Positions 25,307-35,251 are shown, counted from the stretch's first letter. The stretch: DNA of 64,000 nt from CAKZLS01 sp963771545 (GCA_963771545.1 CAVYTX010000002.1:1798001-1862000), one strand, 5' to 3'. Numbers and translations: made by a program. Notes: a model not told the origin generated them from the letters alone.

Positions 25307-26155
25307 CTATTGAAGCAGCCGGACGACGGCCTCCGCGGGCAGAATCGAGCTTTCCCACTGGGTCGCCTCGGCGCCCCAGACGACGGCGGTTTCCAGCGCC
25401 TCGGTCATGGTCTTGCCCATGACCAGCGCGTGCACCAAACCGGCGGCGAACGTGTCTCCCGCGCCGGTGGTGTCCACCGGTTTGACTTGCGGGGCCGGCA
25501 CCTTGAGCGTCTGGTCCTGGCCGTAAGCGACGACGCCCTTGGCGCCGTGCGTCACCAGCACCCACTGCAGCAGGTCGCCGGCGACGCGGCGGCCCACCTC
25601 GAGGGGCTCCGCAAGCACGTCGGCCCCAACGTCCGAAGCCGAGGCCACCAGAATGTGGGCGGGGCGCACGCCTTCCGGAAGGCACGGCGGCAAATGAGCA
25701 ATGATAAGCGACGACGCGGCTTTCTCGCGAAGCAGCGGCGCCAGATCCATCCGCCGGCTGCGGACGTACACGCAGTCCGCGCCCAACCTCAGCAGCCGCG
25801 ACGGCGGCTCGTCTTGATGCGTGCGGGTGACATTGATGACAGTGCGTTCGCCATCGCCGTCCACCAGAATGATCGACCGCGTCGACGGCTGGTCGATCCG
25901 CGCCACCTGCGACATGTCGACGCCGGTGGCGTCCAATTCCGCGATCAATTCCTCGCCGAGGTCGTCGAGACCGATGGAGCCCACCACCACCACGTCATGC
26001 CCCGCGTGCGCCAAGGGCACGGCCGTGCAGGCCGCCCCTCCACCGAGGCGCGGACCGTGCCATGCGCCCTGCAGGTGGGTTCCCTCGCGGAACTCCTCAT
26101 GGAGGCGCACCACATCGTCCCTGGCGACGGAACCGATAACAACAATTCGCGCCAT
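25307..26155 (-). CDS. PfkB-family carbohydrate kinase
   Basis: A 282-residue ribokinase-fold sugar kinase. The N-terminal strand is MARIVVIGSVARDDVVRL, the substrate Gly-Gly motif is RLGGGAACTAVPLA, and the C-terminal PfkB signature is DTTGAGDTFAAGLVHAL with catalytic Asp. The sugar or nucleoside substrate is not apparent. ATG 26155 is chosen because GGGGGAGAAG lies just upstream and the family N-terminus begins there. It is divergent from the MFS gene, whose product might import its substrate, although this is only a neighbourhood guess. Confidence 0.88.
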   Translation of the reverse strand: MARIVVIGSVARDDVVRLHEEFREGTHLQGAWHGPRLGGGAACTAVPLAHAGHDVVVVGSIGLDDLGEELIAELDATGVDMSQVARIDQPSTRSIILVDGDGERTVINVTRTHQDEPPSRLLRLGADCVYVRSRRMDLAPLLREKAASSLIIAHLPPCLPEGVRPAHILVASASDVGADVLAEPLEVGRRVAGDLLQWVLVTHGAKGVVAYGQDQTLKVPAPQVKPVDTTGAGDTFAAGLVHALVMGKTMTEALETAVVWGAEATQWESSILPAEAVVRLLQ

Positions 26156-26309
26156 GGGCGCTTCTCCCCCTTTCGTCGGCTGACCAGAACCTACATTGTG
26201 CGGACGCGAAAACCAAGCAGATCGGAGCAAGGGATTGCCGACCAAGCGGTGCGCAGGGGCCAGAAACGGGTTCGCCTTTCCATCCCGATCCCGCCCGTTG
26301 GTGTGAGTC

Positions 26310-27470
26310 GTGTTGCGCGTTCCCAGCGGTGACGCGGTCCGGCTGGCATTCTTTTTCGCCGCCTTCTTCGCCGTCGTCGGCATCCAGTTGCCGTTCTGGC
26401 CGGTGTGGCTCGCCGCCAACGGTCTGGGTCCCACTGAGATCGGCCTGCTCATGGCGCTGAGCATCGCGGTCAAGGTGGTCGCCAACCCGCTGGCCGCCCA
26501 CTTGGCGGACCGGCGCGGAGAACGGCGCCGGCCGATGGTCGTGCTGGCGGTGGCCGCGTTGGCGTCCTTCGCGCTGTTCGGATGGGTCGAGGGATTCTGG
26601 CCCATCCTCCTGGTCAGCGTGATTTTCTTCTCGGTCTGGCCGTCGATCATGCCGCTGGGCGAAAGCCTGACCATGATCACCGTGCATCGGCAAGGCCTCG
26701 ATTACGGACGCATTCGGCTTTGGGGATCGCTCAGCTTCATCGCGCTGGCGGTGATGGCGGGCCGCGTCCTGGTCGACCAGCCGCGGGCGATCATCTACTG
26801 GATGGTGCTCGCCGCAGTGGCCGCCGCCGTCGTCGCGTGCGCGCTGGTGCCCGATGCCCGCCCCGAAAAAACCGCGTCGACCCGGGCCCCCCTTCTCCTG
26901 ATCCTGCAAAACCGGCGGTTCGTCCTGTTCCTGCTCGCCGCCGCCTTGATCCAGGGAAGTCACGCGGTGTACTACGCCTTCGGCACGCTCCATTGGCAGG
27001 CGGCGGGATATTCCGATGACCTCATCGGCGCCCTGTGGGCCCTCGGCGTCATCGCCGAAATCGTTTTGTTCGCCTTTGGAAACCATGTCGTGCGCCGTCT
27101 CGGGCCCGAGCGTCTCCTCGTTCTCGGCGGCGTGGCCGCCGCGATCCGCTGGGCGATCACCGGCGCCACCGACGCCCTGCCCGTCCTCGTTTGCGTTCAG
27201 GCGCTCCACGCCTTCACCTTTGGCGCTAGCCATCTGGGCGCCATCCATTTCGTGGCCCAAACCGTTGCGCCGTCCATGTCGGCGACGGCGCAGAGCCTGT
27301 ATTCGGCGGCGGTCATGGGGCTGGGCCTCGGCCTCATGCTGCTGATCTCGGGGGAACTGTACGGCCGGTTCGGCGGCGGCGCCTATCAGGCCATGGCCGC
27401 AGCCGGCCTGCTGGGAGCGCTGCTGGCCTTGGCGTTAAGGCCAACGGTCACTAAAAGAGACTCATTGTGA
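26310..27470 (+). CDS. MFS transporter, HcaT/LacY-like (MFS_1_like)
   Basis: A 386-residue inner-membrane protein with about 12 hydrophobic helices. Early motifs FFAVVGIQLPFWPVWLAANGL and the A-like loop ADRRGERRRP, together with DYGRIRLWGSLSFI in the middle, match the 3-phenylpropionate permease (HcaT) group. The substrate is unknown. The start is GTG 26310 or TTG 26313. Its stop overlaps the next gene's GTG (GTGA), so the two are translationally coupled. Confidence 0.85.
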   Translation: MLRVPSGDAVRLAFFFAAFFAVVGIQLPFWPVWLAANGLGPTEIGLLMALSIAVKVVANPLAAHLADRRGERRRPMVVLAVAALASFALFGWVEGFWPILLVSVIFFSVWPSIMPLGESLTMITVHRQGLDYGRIRLWGSLSFIALAVMAGRVLVDQPRAIIYWMVLAAVAAAVVACALVPDARPEKTASTRAPLLLILQNRRFVLFLLAAALIQGSHAVYYAFGTLHWQAAGYSDDLIGALWALGVIAEIVLFAFGNHVVRRLGPERLLVLGGVAAAIRWAITGATDALPVLVCVQALHAFTFGASHLGAIHFVAQTVAPSMSATAQSLYSAAVMGLGLGLMLLISGELYGRFGGGAYQAMAAAGLLGALLALALRPTVTKRDSL

Positions 27471-29071
27471 TCGTGACAAAAACAAATCCCGCAAAAAACA
27501 AAACCATCTCATGGCCCGAGCTGGCGGCATATTTCGGGGCGATCCTTGCCATTGTTCTTTTCGCTTCGATGAATGTCTTCGTCCCTTTGACGGGCGACAC
27601 CGCTCTGTTCTTGGTCGGCGCTGAAGCCATGCACCAGGGAGCCACCCTGTACGTCGATTTTTGGGACAACAAACAGCCAGGTATTTTTGCGTTTTATTAC
27701 TTGGCGGGGGTGGTATTCGGGTTTTCACAGGAGGGCGTGCGGGCTTTTGAGATTTTATGGTGGCTCGCATTCTCCATAATTTCGTTCATGACCTTGCGCC
27801 GATATTTCAATCATAAATGGTTGTCGGCGGCCGTTCCGGTTGTTTTTCTTAGTGTGTATTATGCTCACTTGACACCCTGGATTGCCGCGCAGCTCGAGGT
27901 TCTTGTCGGTTTTCCGATTTTTGTTTCGGTCCTGTTGCTTGCGCGACCCTATCGGAGCGGCGGCGGCGCGGTCCGGGGATTCGCCTTCGCGGGCGTGTTC
28001 GCGGGGATCTCGGTTGCGTTCAAATTGGCGTTGGCTCCGATGTTCGTCGTGTTCGTATTGATCGCCACCGTCGAGCACGCGAGGCATACGCGCTCCGGGG
28101 AAACGTACCAATTCGTCATCGGACTGTGGCTCGGGTTCGCGCTCGGGGTTGTCCTGGTGCTCGCGGCGATCTGTTTGGCGTTTTTAGGGGCGGGAGCCCT
28201 CGATCAATTGATCTGGACAACGTTCGTCTACCCGCCGAGAGCGCTGGCCGCGTCCGAGGGAGCGCCGCTTGGCCGCCTTGCCGGCTCGCTGAGCTGGTAC
28301 GCGGCGGTGTTCGCGCCTTGGATTCCCTTCGTGGCGTTGGCGGCTCGAAAAAGCTCCCGGACCGACACGACGGCGTTGAACCGGTTGATGTGGGCTTGGC
28401 TGATCGCCGGCATGGCGGTGATCCTGGTTCAGCGATTCTCGTGGTGGACCTACCACACGCCACTGTTATTCGTGCCCACGGCGGTTCTTGCCGTTCTCGG
28501 CATCGACGGAATTCTGATCTGGCTGCGCGAGCGCGCGAACGCGGGGCCTCGGCCGCGGACCTTCGCGAGCATCCTGCTCTTCCTGCCGGCGCTTGCCGCG
28601 ACGGCGGTCCCGATGCGGGAAAAAGCCGAATGGCTGCTCGACGCTCACCGGAATCCCGATACTGGTCCCGCCGGCTTTCGAAGTCATTACGAAGAGTACC
28701 AGCAAGCCGTCTACAAAGCCCGCGTGGTGAACGAGGACGATGCGCTGCCCGGGAAAATCTACGTTTTCGGCAGCCCGCTGATCTACGTTTTGTCCAACAG
28801 GCAGCAGGCCCTGCCCACCAGCGGCTGGGCTTGGGGGATTTACCTGCCGGAACAATGGCGAACCCTTCCGGACGATTTGATCCGTTATCGTCCCGTCTAT
28901 ATCTATGTCAGCTCAAGGGATCGATGGTTCATCGACAAACACAATCCCGAAGTCTGGCCGGTTCTTGATAAATATTATTCACTGGTCGAGGAGTTGGAAG
29001 AGGGCGACTGGTACCGATTGGTCGCGCCCCATGTGGTTCCCCTCATGCCAACGGTCGTTGGTTCAGTGTGA
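27467..29071 (+). CDS. GT39/ArnT-like membrane glycosyltransferase
   Basis: A 534-residue protein with roughly ten membrane helices and a soluble C-terminal part (about residues 400-534). The first extracytoplasmic loop carries PLTGDTALFLVGAEAMHQG and LYVDFWDNKQPG, the Asp-containing pattern of polyprenyl-phosphate-sugar-dependent GT-C enzymes. It probably transfers a lipid-linked sugar to an unknown acceptor at the periplasmic face. It starts with GTG overlapping the MFS stop. Its stop overlaps the end of the convergent SGNH gene by 9 nt. Confidence 0.75.
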   Translation: MIVTKTNPAKNKTISWPELAAYFGAILAIVLFASMNVFVPLTGDTALFLVGAEAMHQGATLYVDFWDNKQPGIFAFYYLAGVVFGFSQEGVRAFEILWWLAFSIISFMTLRRYFNHKWLSAAVPVVFLSVYYAHLTPWIAAQLEVLVGFPIFVSVLLLARPYRSGGGAVRGFAFAGVFAGISVAFKLALAPMFVVFVLIATVEHARHTRSGETYQFVIGLWLGFALGVVLVLAAICLAFLGAGALDQLIWTTFVYPPRALAASEGAPLGRLAGSLSWYAAVFAPWIPFVALAARKSSRTDTTALNRLMWAWLIAGMAVILVQRFSWWTYHTPLLFVPTAVLAVLGIDGILIWLRERANAGPRPRTFASILLFLPALAATAVPMREKAEWLLDAHRNPDTGPAGFRSHYEEYQQAVYKARVVNEDDALPGKIYVFGSPLIYVLSNRQQALPTSGWAWGIYLPEQWRTLPDDLIRYRPVYIYVSSRDRWFIDKHNPEVWPVLDKYYSLVEELEEGDWYRLVAPHVVPLMPTVVGSV

Positions 29072-30361
29072 GACGATCCGCAAGTTCGCGTTGGCCTTGA
29101 TGAATTCGAACACCTTTGCCGCGATAATTTCGTGTCCGAATGCGTTCGGGTGTCCGTCGCCGTCGGGGAAATAGGGTTGCCGCTCCGCCGCGCGCAGGTC
29201 CGGGACCGGGTCGATGAAATCGATTCCGCGCTCTTGCAGGTAGACTTTGATCTCGCCGCGAATCCGGTCTTCATGCCCGACCAGATCCGCCAACGACTTG
29301 TGCTCATCGGGGTCCTCGACCCGTGGCCAGAAAACGTACTCTTTCGTGGGCAGAAACAAGACGACGAATTGCGCGCCCGCTTCCGTGACCCGGCGATGCA
29401 TCCGACCGATCATCCGCTTCGAAATTTCGATGCCGGTCCGGATGCGGGGATCGGCGTCGTCCAAGGTTCGAAGCCGGTAAGGCGACGTAAATATTGTTTT
29501 CCACGCGGGGCCATCGTAAGCGGATACATATGGCAATTGCCAATCGGAGAGCTCCTCCCGCGCTCGATCGAAATCACGAGCCAGGAGGGCATTGGTGTCC
29601 TCGAAATACGATCCGACCTGCTTTTTTGTCCTTCGCGCCAGACCGTACAGCCTGCTGTGGCATGACAGCCATTCGCCGGCGGTCCTCAGGGCGTTCGACC
29701 TTTCGGAATCCTTGGAAGGTGTCTGGGACGGCGTTGGCTTTTCGGCTTCGTGGCCGCTTCGGAACAGGAAACCGATCTCGTCGCCGAGAGTTTGCCGTTT
29801 CTCCAATTCGGAAATTTGCCGCAACATATCCGCGTCCGCGTAGTCCGAAATCAAGCCGTTTCTTTTGGCGAATTCAAAATCGTCATAAAAATCATTGCCG
29901 AGGTAGAGCCCGAAAATCACAAGCTTCGGTTCAAGCGCGATGGCCGTGGATAGATTTTCCGCATTGTGCGCCGGGCCATAGCCTCCTAATCCCATATTGT
30001 AAACGTCCTCGCCCAACAGGACGGATAGTCTGCTTGGCCACGGTTCGTCCGTCTTGACGCTTGATCCATACGTATGGGAATCGCCCAAGGCGACGATGGC
30101 GGCGCTCGTTAAAGCGCTGGGATTGCGAAACCCTCGGGCATCATGATCCCGCCACTCCGGATTTCCTCTCATTCCCAGCCGATCGTCGTCGACAACGGGA
30201 GAAACCGACTTGTCGTCATGCCCGCACGGCGGTCTCGTGACGCGATCGATATCGGCGAAGAAACCGCTCGCGGCGTGCAGGGCCAGCTCGACAAACAACA
30301 ACGAGACGACGAACAGCCCGAGGTTCGCAAGCACGTTGGATATTCGGCGCTTGGCCTTCAT
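29063..30361 (-). CDS. Membrane-anchored SGNH/GDSL hydrolase
   Basis: A 432-residue protein with one N-terminal membrane segment (residues 9-32) and a periplasmic SGNH fold. Block I is VALGDSHTYGSS with nucleophile Ser95, block II Gly is in LGGYGPAH, block III is YLGNDF with Asn, and block V is DGHPNAFGH with catalytic Asp and His. Such enzymes are esterases or acetyl-transfer enzymes acting on polysaccharides. With a GT39-like neighbour it may modify envelope glycans. It lies 20 nt downstream of holC on the same strand. Confidence 0.8.
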   Translation of the reverse strand: MKAKRRISNVLANLGLFVVSLLFVELALHAASGFFADIDRVTRPPCGHDDKSVSPVVDDDRLGMRGNPEWRDHDARGFRNPSALTSAAIVALGDSHTYGSSVKTDEPWPSRLSVLLGEDVYNMGLGGYGPAHNAENLSTAIALEPKLVIFGLYLGNDFYDDFEFAKRNGLISDYADADMLRQISELEKRQTLGDEIGFLFRSGHEAEKPTPSQTPSKDSERSNALRTAGEWLSCHSRLYGLARRTKKQVGSYFEDTNALLARDFDRAREELSDWQLPYVSAYDGPAWKTIFTSPYRLRTLDDADPRIRTGIEISKRMIGRMHRRVTEAGAQFVVLFLPTKEYVFWPRVEDPDEHKSLADLVGHEDRIRGEIKVYLQERGIDFIDPVPDLRAAERQPYFPDGDGHPNAFGHEIIAAKVFEFIKANANLRIVSH

Positions 30362-30380
30362 CTATGCACGACCGGGACCA

Positions 30381-30830
30381 CTAGGCTTTCTGTTCCCAGC
30401 CGCCGCGCTCGATCTGCTGCCAGTAGGTAACGGCGTGGCCCTCCTCCTTGCGCGCTTTCCAGCGTTCGCGGGCGGCCGCCAGCGCGTCTACGTCGTTGCC
30501 GTCGAACAGGTCGAAGCAGCGCTCGAAGCCGGTGGTGTTTTCGGAATCCATGCCGTCGGTCAAGAACAGGAACGTCGCGCCGTTGGGGTTTTCGTCATGA
30601 TGCGACAACCAGACGGGCTGGCGGTCCGCCTCCCCATCCTTGGCGGTGCCGTGGGGCAGCCACGAATCCGGGTGATAGGTCCACAGCACCATGGCCAGCG
30701 CCTCCACCCGGTCCTTGGATCCGGCCAGCACGACGGCCCGCTTGCCGGTCGCCAGGGTCTTTTCCAGGAGACGCGGCAGGACCTGTTCCAACGGCGACCG
30801 CTGCAGGTGATAGAACGCGATGTCGGTCAC
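30381..30830 (-). CDS. holC: DNA polymerase III subunit chi
   Basis: A 149-residue chi subunit of the clamp-loader complex, which links psi and SSB. The N-terminus is TDIAFYHLQRSPLEQVLPRL, KRAVVLAGS and LWTYHPDSWLPHG are typical, and FLFLTDG precedes the last helix. The GTG at 30830 gives the family N-terminus. It follows pepA by 26 nt, the usual pepA-holC pairing of proteobacteria. Confidence 0.92.
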   Translation of the reverse strand: MTDIAFYHLQRSPLEQVLPRLLEKTLATGKRAVVLAGSKDRVEALAMVLWTYHPDSWLPHGTAKDGEADRQPVWLSHHDENPNGATFLFLTDGMDSENTTGFERCFDLFDGNDVDALAAARERWKARKEEGHAVTYWQQIERGGWEQKA

Positions 30831-30856
30831 CGGAGCCGTCCCGCCGTCCGGCGCGC

Positions 30857-32410
30857 CTATTTCTCTTCGTAGTGGTCGGCCACCAGACGGTCGAGCAGGC
30901 GCACGCCGAACCCGGTTCCGCCCTTGGGCGTGACCGCCCTGTCGGTCTTCGACCAGGCGACGCCGGCGATGTCGAGGTGCGCCCACGGGGTGTCGTTTAC
31001 GAACCGTTTAAGGAACTGGGCGGCGGTGATGCTGCCGGCGCCGCGATTGCCCACGTTCTTCATGTCGGCGATGTCGGATTTGATTTTCTTGTCGTACTCC
31101 TCGCCGAGCGGCATCCGCCACAGCGGCTCGTTCACCGCCTCGCCGGCCGCGCGGAGGCGGTCGGCCAGCTCCTCGTCGTTGGAGAACAGCCCTGCTTTCT
31201 CCTCGCCCAAGGCGATGACAATAGCCCCGGTGAGCGTCGCCAGATCGATCATGAACCGGGGCTTGAACCGATCCTTGGTGTACCAGAGCGCGTCCGCCAG
31301 CACCAACCGGCCTTCGGCGTCGGTGTTGATCACCTCGATGGTTTGCCCCGACATGGAGGTGACCACGTCGCCCGGACGCTGCGCCGTGCCCGACGGCATG
31401 TTCTCCACCAGTCCGATCACGCCGACGGCGTTGACCTTGGCCTTGCGCCCGGCGAGCGCCATCATCAAGCCGATCACCACCGCGGATCCGCCCATGTCCC
31501 ACTTCATGTCTTCCATGCCGGCCGCCGGCTTGATGGAGATACCTCCGCTGTCGAAGGTCACGCCCTTGCCGAGGAAGGCGATGGGCGCGGCGCCGTGGTC
31601 GTCGCCCTTCCTGGCTTTCTTGTCTTTCTTGTCTTTCTTACCCTCGGCTTCCGGTTTCGCGGCGCCATTCCATTGCATGACCACGAGCTGCGATTCGCGA
31701 GCGCTTCCCTGGCCCACGCCCAGCAGCGCGTTCATCCCGAGCTTTTTCATCTGCGTCTCGCCCAGCACCTCCACCTTGACGCCAAGCTTCGCGAGTTTTT
31801 TCGCCTCGGCGGCCAGCAATTCCGGATAAATCACATTGGCGGGCTCGGACACCAGGTCGCGGGTCAACGACACGGCATCGGCTAACGTCACGTGGGTGGC
31901 GAACAGCTTCCGCGCCTCACCGGCGCCTTCGCACAGCACCGCCAAGGATCGCAGCCCGGGCTTGTCCTCCTCCTTCTCCTTGGTCCGATACTTGTCGAAG
32001 CGATACGAGCGAAGCCGGGCGCCGAACGCCAGTTCCGCCGCCATTTCGGCGGCAGACATGGAGCAGCCTTCCAGCGCATCCACCGCCACCGCCGCGCTCT
32101 TGCCCCCTTGCGTTCCGAGGGCGGCATACATCCGGCCCCCCAATGCCTGCGCCCGTAGCGGGCTCATATCGCCGGCCTTCCCCATCCCCACCAGCAGCAC
32201 ATGGTCGAGTTTGAGGTCGGCCGGCGCCACGATCGCTAGGTTCTGATCCTTTTTGCCCTTGAAGCGGCTGGCCGCCATCGCCCGGGTGATCCCGCCCTCC
32301 ATCCGCTCGTCCAGCCGCGAAGCCGACGGCGTCAGCACGCGGTCTTCCAGGATGCCGACCACCACAATGCCCTTGTCGGGCAGGGGCGGGGCGGAGAAGC
32401 TGATCTTCAT
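30857..32410 (-). CDS. pepA: Leucyl aminopeptidase (M17)
   Basis: A 517-residue cytosolic M17 aminopeptidase with two catalytic metals. The metal and catalytic motifs are GKGVTFDSGGISIKPA, DMGGSA and the signature NTDAEGRLVLADAL, which contains the bicarbonate-binding Arg. A short Lys-rich insertion (EGKKDKKDKKARKGDD, about residues 255-270), encoded partly by a 9-bp repeat, lies just before the catalytic domain and is unusual. The start follows AAAGGA. It is in an operon with holC. Confidence 0.95.
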   Translation of the reverse strand: MKISFSAPPLPDKGIVVVGILEDRVLTPSASRLDERMEGGITRAMAASRFKGKKDQNLAIVAPADLKLDHVLLVGMGKAGDMSPLRAQALGGRMYAALGTQGGKSAAVAVDALEGCSMSAAEMAAELAFGARLRSYRFDKYRTKEKEEDKPGLRSLAVLCEGAGEARKLFATHVTLADAVSLTRDLVSEPANVIYPELLAAEAKKLAKLGVKVEVLGETQMKKLGMNALLGVGQGSARESQLVVMQWNGAAKPEAEGKKDKKDKKARKGDDHGAAPIAFLGKGVTFDSGGISIKPAAGMEDMKWDMGGSAVVIGLMMALAGRKAKVNAVGVIGLVENMPSGTAQRPGDVVTSMSGQTIEVINTDAEGRLVLADALWYTKDRFKPRFMIDLATLTGAIVIALGEEKAGLFSNDEELADRLRAAGEAVNEPLWRMPLGEEYDKKIKSDIADMKNVGNRGAGSITAAQFLKRFVNDTPWAHLDIAGVAWSKTDRAVTPKGGTGFGVRLLDRLVADHYEEK

Positions 32411-32510
32411 GGAGGGTCCTTTCGTTGGGGCGGAGACCGCCGATCGTTACGGATTTACTTATGTAACTTCGTTACCGCCAATTGAAAGGGTTTGTTGCGA
32501 GTAGCGCCAT

Positions 32511-33626
32511 TCAAGCCGCCGGCTGTTGGGACGCCAGGCGCACTGGCCGGCGCTTGCGGCCCCAGTCGCCGGGCGGGCCCTCGAACACGCCGGCGCAGGG
32601 GACGCCGCAATGGGTGCAACGGCCGTCGCCGGTGAGCCGCCAGTGGTTCAACTCGTACCAGTCGCGGCCGATCACCCGCCGTCCGCAACCGTGGCAGGTG
32701 GTGGAGTCGCCCTCGGGATCGTGGACGTTGCCGGTATAGGCGTAACGGACGCCGTTCTTGATGGCGATTTCGCGCGCCCGGGTGAGCGTCGCCGGTGGCG
32801 TCGGGGGCGTGTCCATCATCTTCCAGTCGGGATGAAACGCCGAGAAATGCAGGGGCACGTCGGGTCCGAGCTTTTCCACCACCCACCCGGTCATGGCCTC
32901 CAACTCGGAATCGGAGTCGTTTTCGCCGGGGATCAGCAACGTGGTGATCTCGAACCAAACGGCGGTTTCGTGCTTGAGGTACACGAGCGTATCCAAGACC
33001 GGTTGCAGATGGGCGCTGCACAAGCGCTGGTAGAACTCCTCGGTGAAGCACTTCAGATCGACGTTGGCGGCGTCCATGTGGCGGAAGAACTCCACCCTGG
33101 GTTCGTCGCAGATGTAACCGGCGGTCACCGCCACCGTCTTGAGCCCGCGCGCGTGGCAGGCCTGGGCCACGTCGACGGCGTATTCGAGAAAGATCACCGG
33201 ATCGTTGTAGGTGAACGCGACGCTGCGGCAACCGGTTTTGGCGGCGGCATCGGCGATCATCTCGGGCGTCGCCCGGTCGCTCAGCGTGTCCACCTCGCGG
33301 GACTTGCTGATGTCGTAGTTCTGACAGAACTTGCAGGTCAGATTGCAGCCGGCGGTGCCGAACGACAGGATGGGGGTGCCCGGCAGGAAGTGATTGAGCG
33401 GCTTCTTTTCGATGGGATCGATGCAGAACCCGCTGGATCGCCCGTAGGTGGTGAGCACGACCGCGTCGCCCTGGCGGGCGCGGACGAAGCACAGTCCCCT
33501 TTGATCCTCTCGGAGTTTGCAGTAACGCGGGCAGACATCGCATTGTACCCGCCCGTCGTCCAATACATGCCAGTAACGTCCCGGAACCACGCCTTCGAAC
33601 GTCTTTTCAATGTGTTGCTTGGTCAT
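32511..33626 (-). CDS. amrS: AmmeMemoRadiSam system radical SAM enzyme (AmrS)
   Basis: A 371-residue radical SAM protein. The 4Fe-4S motif is CNLTCKFC (Cx3CxxC), followed by QNYDISKSREVD. Upstream is a Cys-rich N-terminus (CDVCPRYCKLREDQRGLC), and the C-terminus carries a ribbon-like CHGCG and CTHCGVPC, probably a zinc site. AmrS always occurs with AMMECR1 and Memo proteins, and the reaction is unknown. ATG 33626 is chosen because AAGGAG sits 7 nt upstream. It is divergent from the AmrB-AmrA fusion gene. Confidence 0.9.
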   Translation of the reverse strand: MTKQHIEKTFEGVVPGRYWHVLDDGRVQCDVCPRYCKLREDQRGLCFVRARQGDAVVLTTYGRSSGFCIDPIEKKPLNHFLPGTPILSFGTAGCNLTCKFCQNYDISKSREVDTLSDRATPEMIADAAAKTGCRSVAFTYNDPVIFLEYAVDVAQACHARGLKTVAVTAGYICDEPRVEFFRHMDAANVDLKCFTEEFYQRLCSAHLQPVLDTLVYLKHETAVWFEITTLLIPGENDSDSELEAMTGWVVEKLGPDVPLHFSAFHPDWKMMDTPPTPPATLTRAREIAIKNGVRYAYTGNVHDPEGDSTTCHGCGRRVIGRDWYELNHWRLTGDGRCTHCGVPCAGVFEGPPGDWGRKRRPVRLASQQPAA

Positions 33627-33766
33627 GACCAAACTCCTTCGCCGTCGGCCGGCGCCGACGCGCGCGATACGCCCGGCGCGGCCCGTTCGTCATGGGTCCG
33701 TCCATGGAATTCAGGCTGGCCGCGCACCCTCGATTCACGCTAACATTATATAGTAAAGGAGCCCCG

Positions 33767-35251
33767 ATGATGACGCATATCAGGCATGCAGCCGTCGCGG
33801 GGGCGTTTTATCCCGGCACCCCTCGCGACCTCGACACCATGGTGCGGCGTTTGCTCGACGACGCCCAGACGAACGCTCCGGGAGGCCCGGTTCCCCCCCG
33901 AGGTCCGATCCCTAAGGCGATCATCGCGCCGCACGCCGGCTACGTCTACTCGGGCGCGATCGCGGCGACGGCCTATGCGCGGCTGAAACCGGCCGCCGAC
34001 ATGGTCCGCAGGGTGGTGCTGTTGGGGCCGTGCCATCGCGTGGCGGTGAACGGCCTCGCGGTAAGCAGCGCCGATGCGTTCGCGACCCCGCTTGGCGCGG
34101 TCCCGCTGGACAAGGAGGCCATCGAGTCCATTCTGTCCCTGCCCCAGGTTTCGGTGTTTGACGCCACCCACATGGACGAACACAGCCTCGAGGTCCACCT
34201 GCCGTTCCTCCAGGAGATCTTCGATGACTTTTCGCTGGTTCCCCTGGTCGTGGGTCGGGCCAGCGGCGACGAGGTGGCCGATGTTCTGGAGCGCCTGTGG
34301 GGCGGGCCCGAGACGCTGATCGTCATCAGCTCGGATCTCAGTCATTACCTCGACTACGACAGCGCCCGCCGCATCGACGCCGCCACGTGCGCGGCCATCG
34401 AAACCTTGGACCCCTCGGCCATCGGCCACGAACAGGCGTGCGGCCGCGTCCCGGTCGCCGGACTGTTGACGCTGGCGCGCCGGCGCGGCCTCGATGTCAC
34501 GACGCTCGACCTCCGGAACTCGGGCGATACCGCCGGCGACCGCCGGCGCGTGGTGGGCTACGGCGCCTGGATGTTCACCGAAAGCACGGACGCCGATCGC
34601 TGGCACGGTATCGAAACAGCCATTGAATTGGACGGCCTCGCGGTGCGAACGCGGGCGCTGTTGGACACGCATGGGGACACCCTGCTGCGCGTGGCGGCGG
34701 CCTCCATCATCCATGGCCTCGACTTCGAACGTCCGCTGGGTGTCAACATGGCCGACTACCCGGAAGCGCTCCGCGCCGAGGGCGCGACGTTCGTGACCCT
34801 CAAGCGCGACAGTCGCCTGCGTGGCTGCATCGGTTCACCGAGCGCCTATCGACCGCTGATTGCCGATGTGGCGGAGAACGCATTTTCCGCCGCCTTCAAC
34901 GACAACCGCTTTCCGAAATTGAAGCGCGACGAGCTGGCGGGGCTGAGCGTGTCCCTCTCGGTTCTGAGCCCACCGTCGCCCCTGATCTTCGCCAATGAAG
35001 CCGATTTGCTCGCTCAACTGCGGCCGGAGATCGATGGCCTGATGATCCAGGGCGGTGAACGGCGCGCCCTGTTCCTGCCGCAGGTGTGGGAGTCGTTACC
35101 AGAGCCGAGGCAATTCCTGAATCAGTTGAAAACCAAGGCGGGTTTGGACGCCGACTACTGGAACGACGATTTCAAGGCCTGGCGGTTTGCCGCCGAGTCG
35201 GTATCCTCGGAGAAACTGGACGATCCGCCGCCGCTTTGGAAAGAGACCTGA
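33767..35251 (+). CDS. Fused AmmeMemoRadiSam protein: Memo-like AmrB plus AMMECR1-like AmrA
   Basis: A 494-residue two-domain protein. Residues 5-270 are Memo-like: AGAFYPGTPRDLD, IAPHAGYVYSG, LGPCH, MDEHSLEVHLPFLQ and SSDLSHYLDYD, with His/Asp/Cys residues forming the dioxygenase-like metal pocket. Residues 310-490 are AMMECR1-like, with LRGCIGSPSAYRPL as core motif. The two are often separate genes. The system's chemistry is unknown. A strong SD (AAGGAG) precedes ATG 33767, and another ATG follows directly at 33770. Its stop overlaps the start of the molybdopterin gene (TGATG), so the two are translated together. Confidence 0.88.
   Translation: MMTHIRHAAVAGAFYPGTPRDLDTMVRRLLDDAQTNAPGGPVPPRGPIPKAIIAPHAGYVYSGAIAATAYARLKPAADMVRRVVLLGPCHRVAVNGLAVSSADAFATPLGAVPLDKEAIESILSLPQVSVFDATHMDEHSLEVHLPFLQEIFDDFSLVPLVVGRASGDEVADVLERLWGGPETLIVISSDLSHYLDYDSARRIDAATCAAIETLDPSAIGHEQACGRVPVAGLLTLARRRGLDVTTLDLRNSGDTAGDRRRVVGYGAWMFTESTDADRWHGIETAIELDGLAVRTRALLDTHGDTLLRVAAASIIHGLDFERPLGVNMADYPEALRAEGATFVTLKRDSRLRGCIGSPSAYRPLIADVAENAFSAAFNDNRFPKLKRDELAGLSVSLSVLSPPSPLIFANEADLLAQLRPEIDGLMIQGGERRALFLPQVWESLPEPRQFLNQLKTKAGLDADYWNDDFKAWRFAAESVSSEKLDDPPPLWKET

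Noticed and set aside
29132..29665. Plus-strand ORF opposite the SGNH hydrolase
   Set aside because: The minus strand has all SGNH blocks; the opposite frame has no recognisable features.
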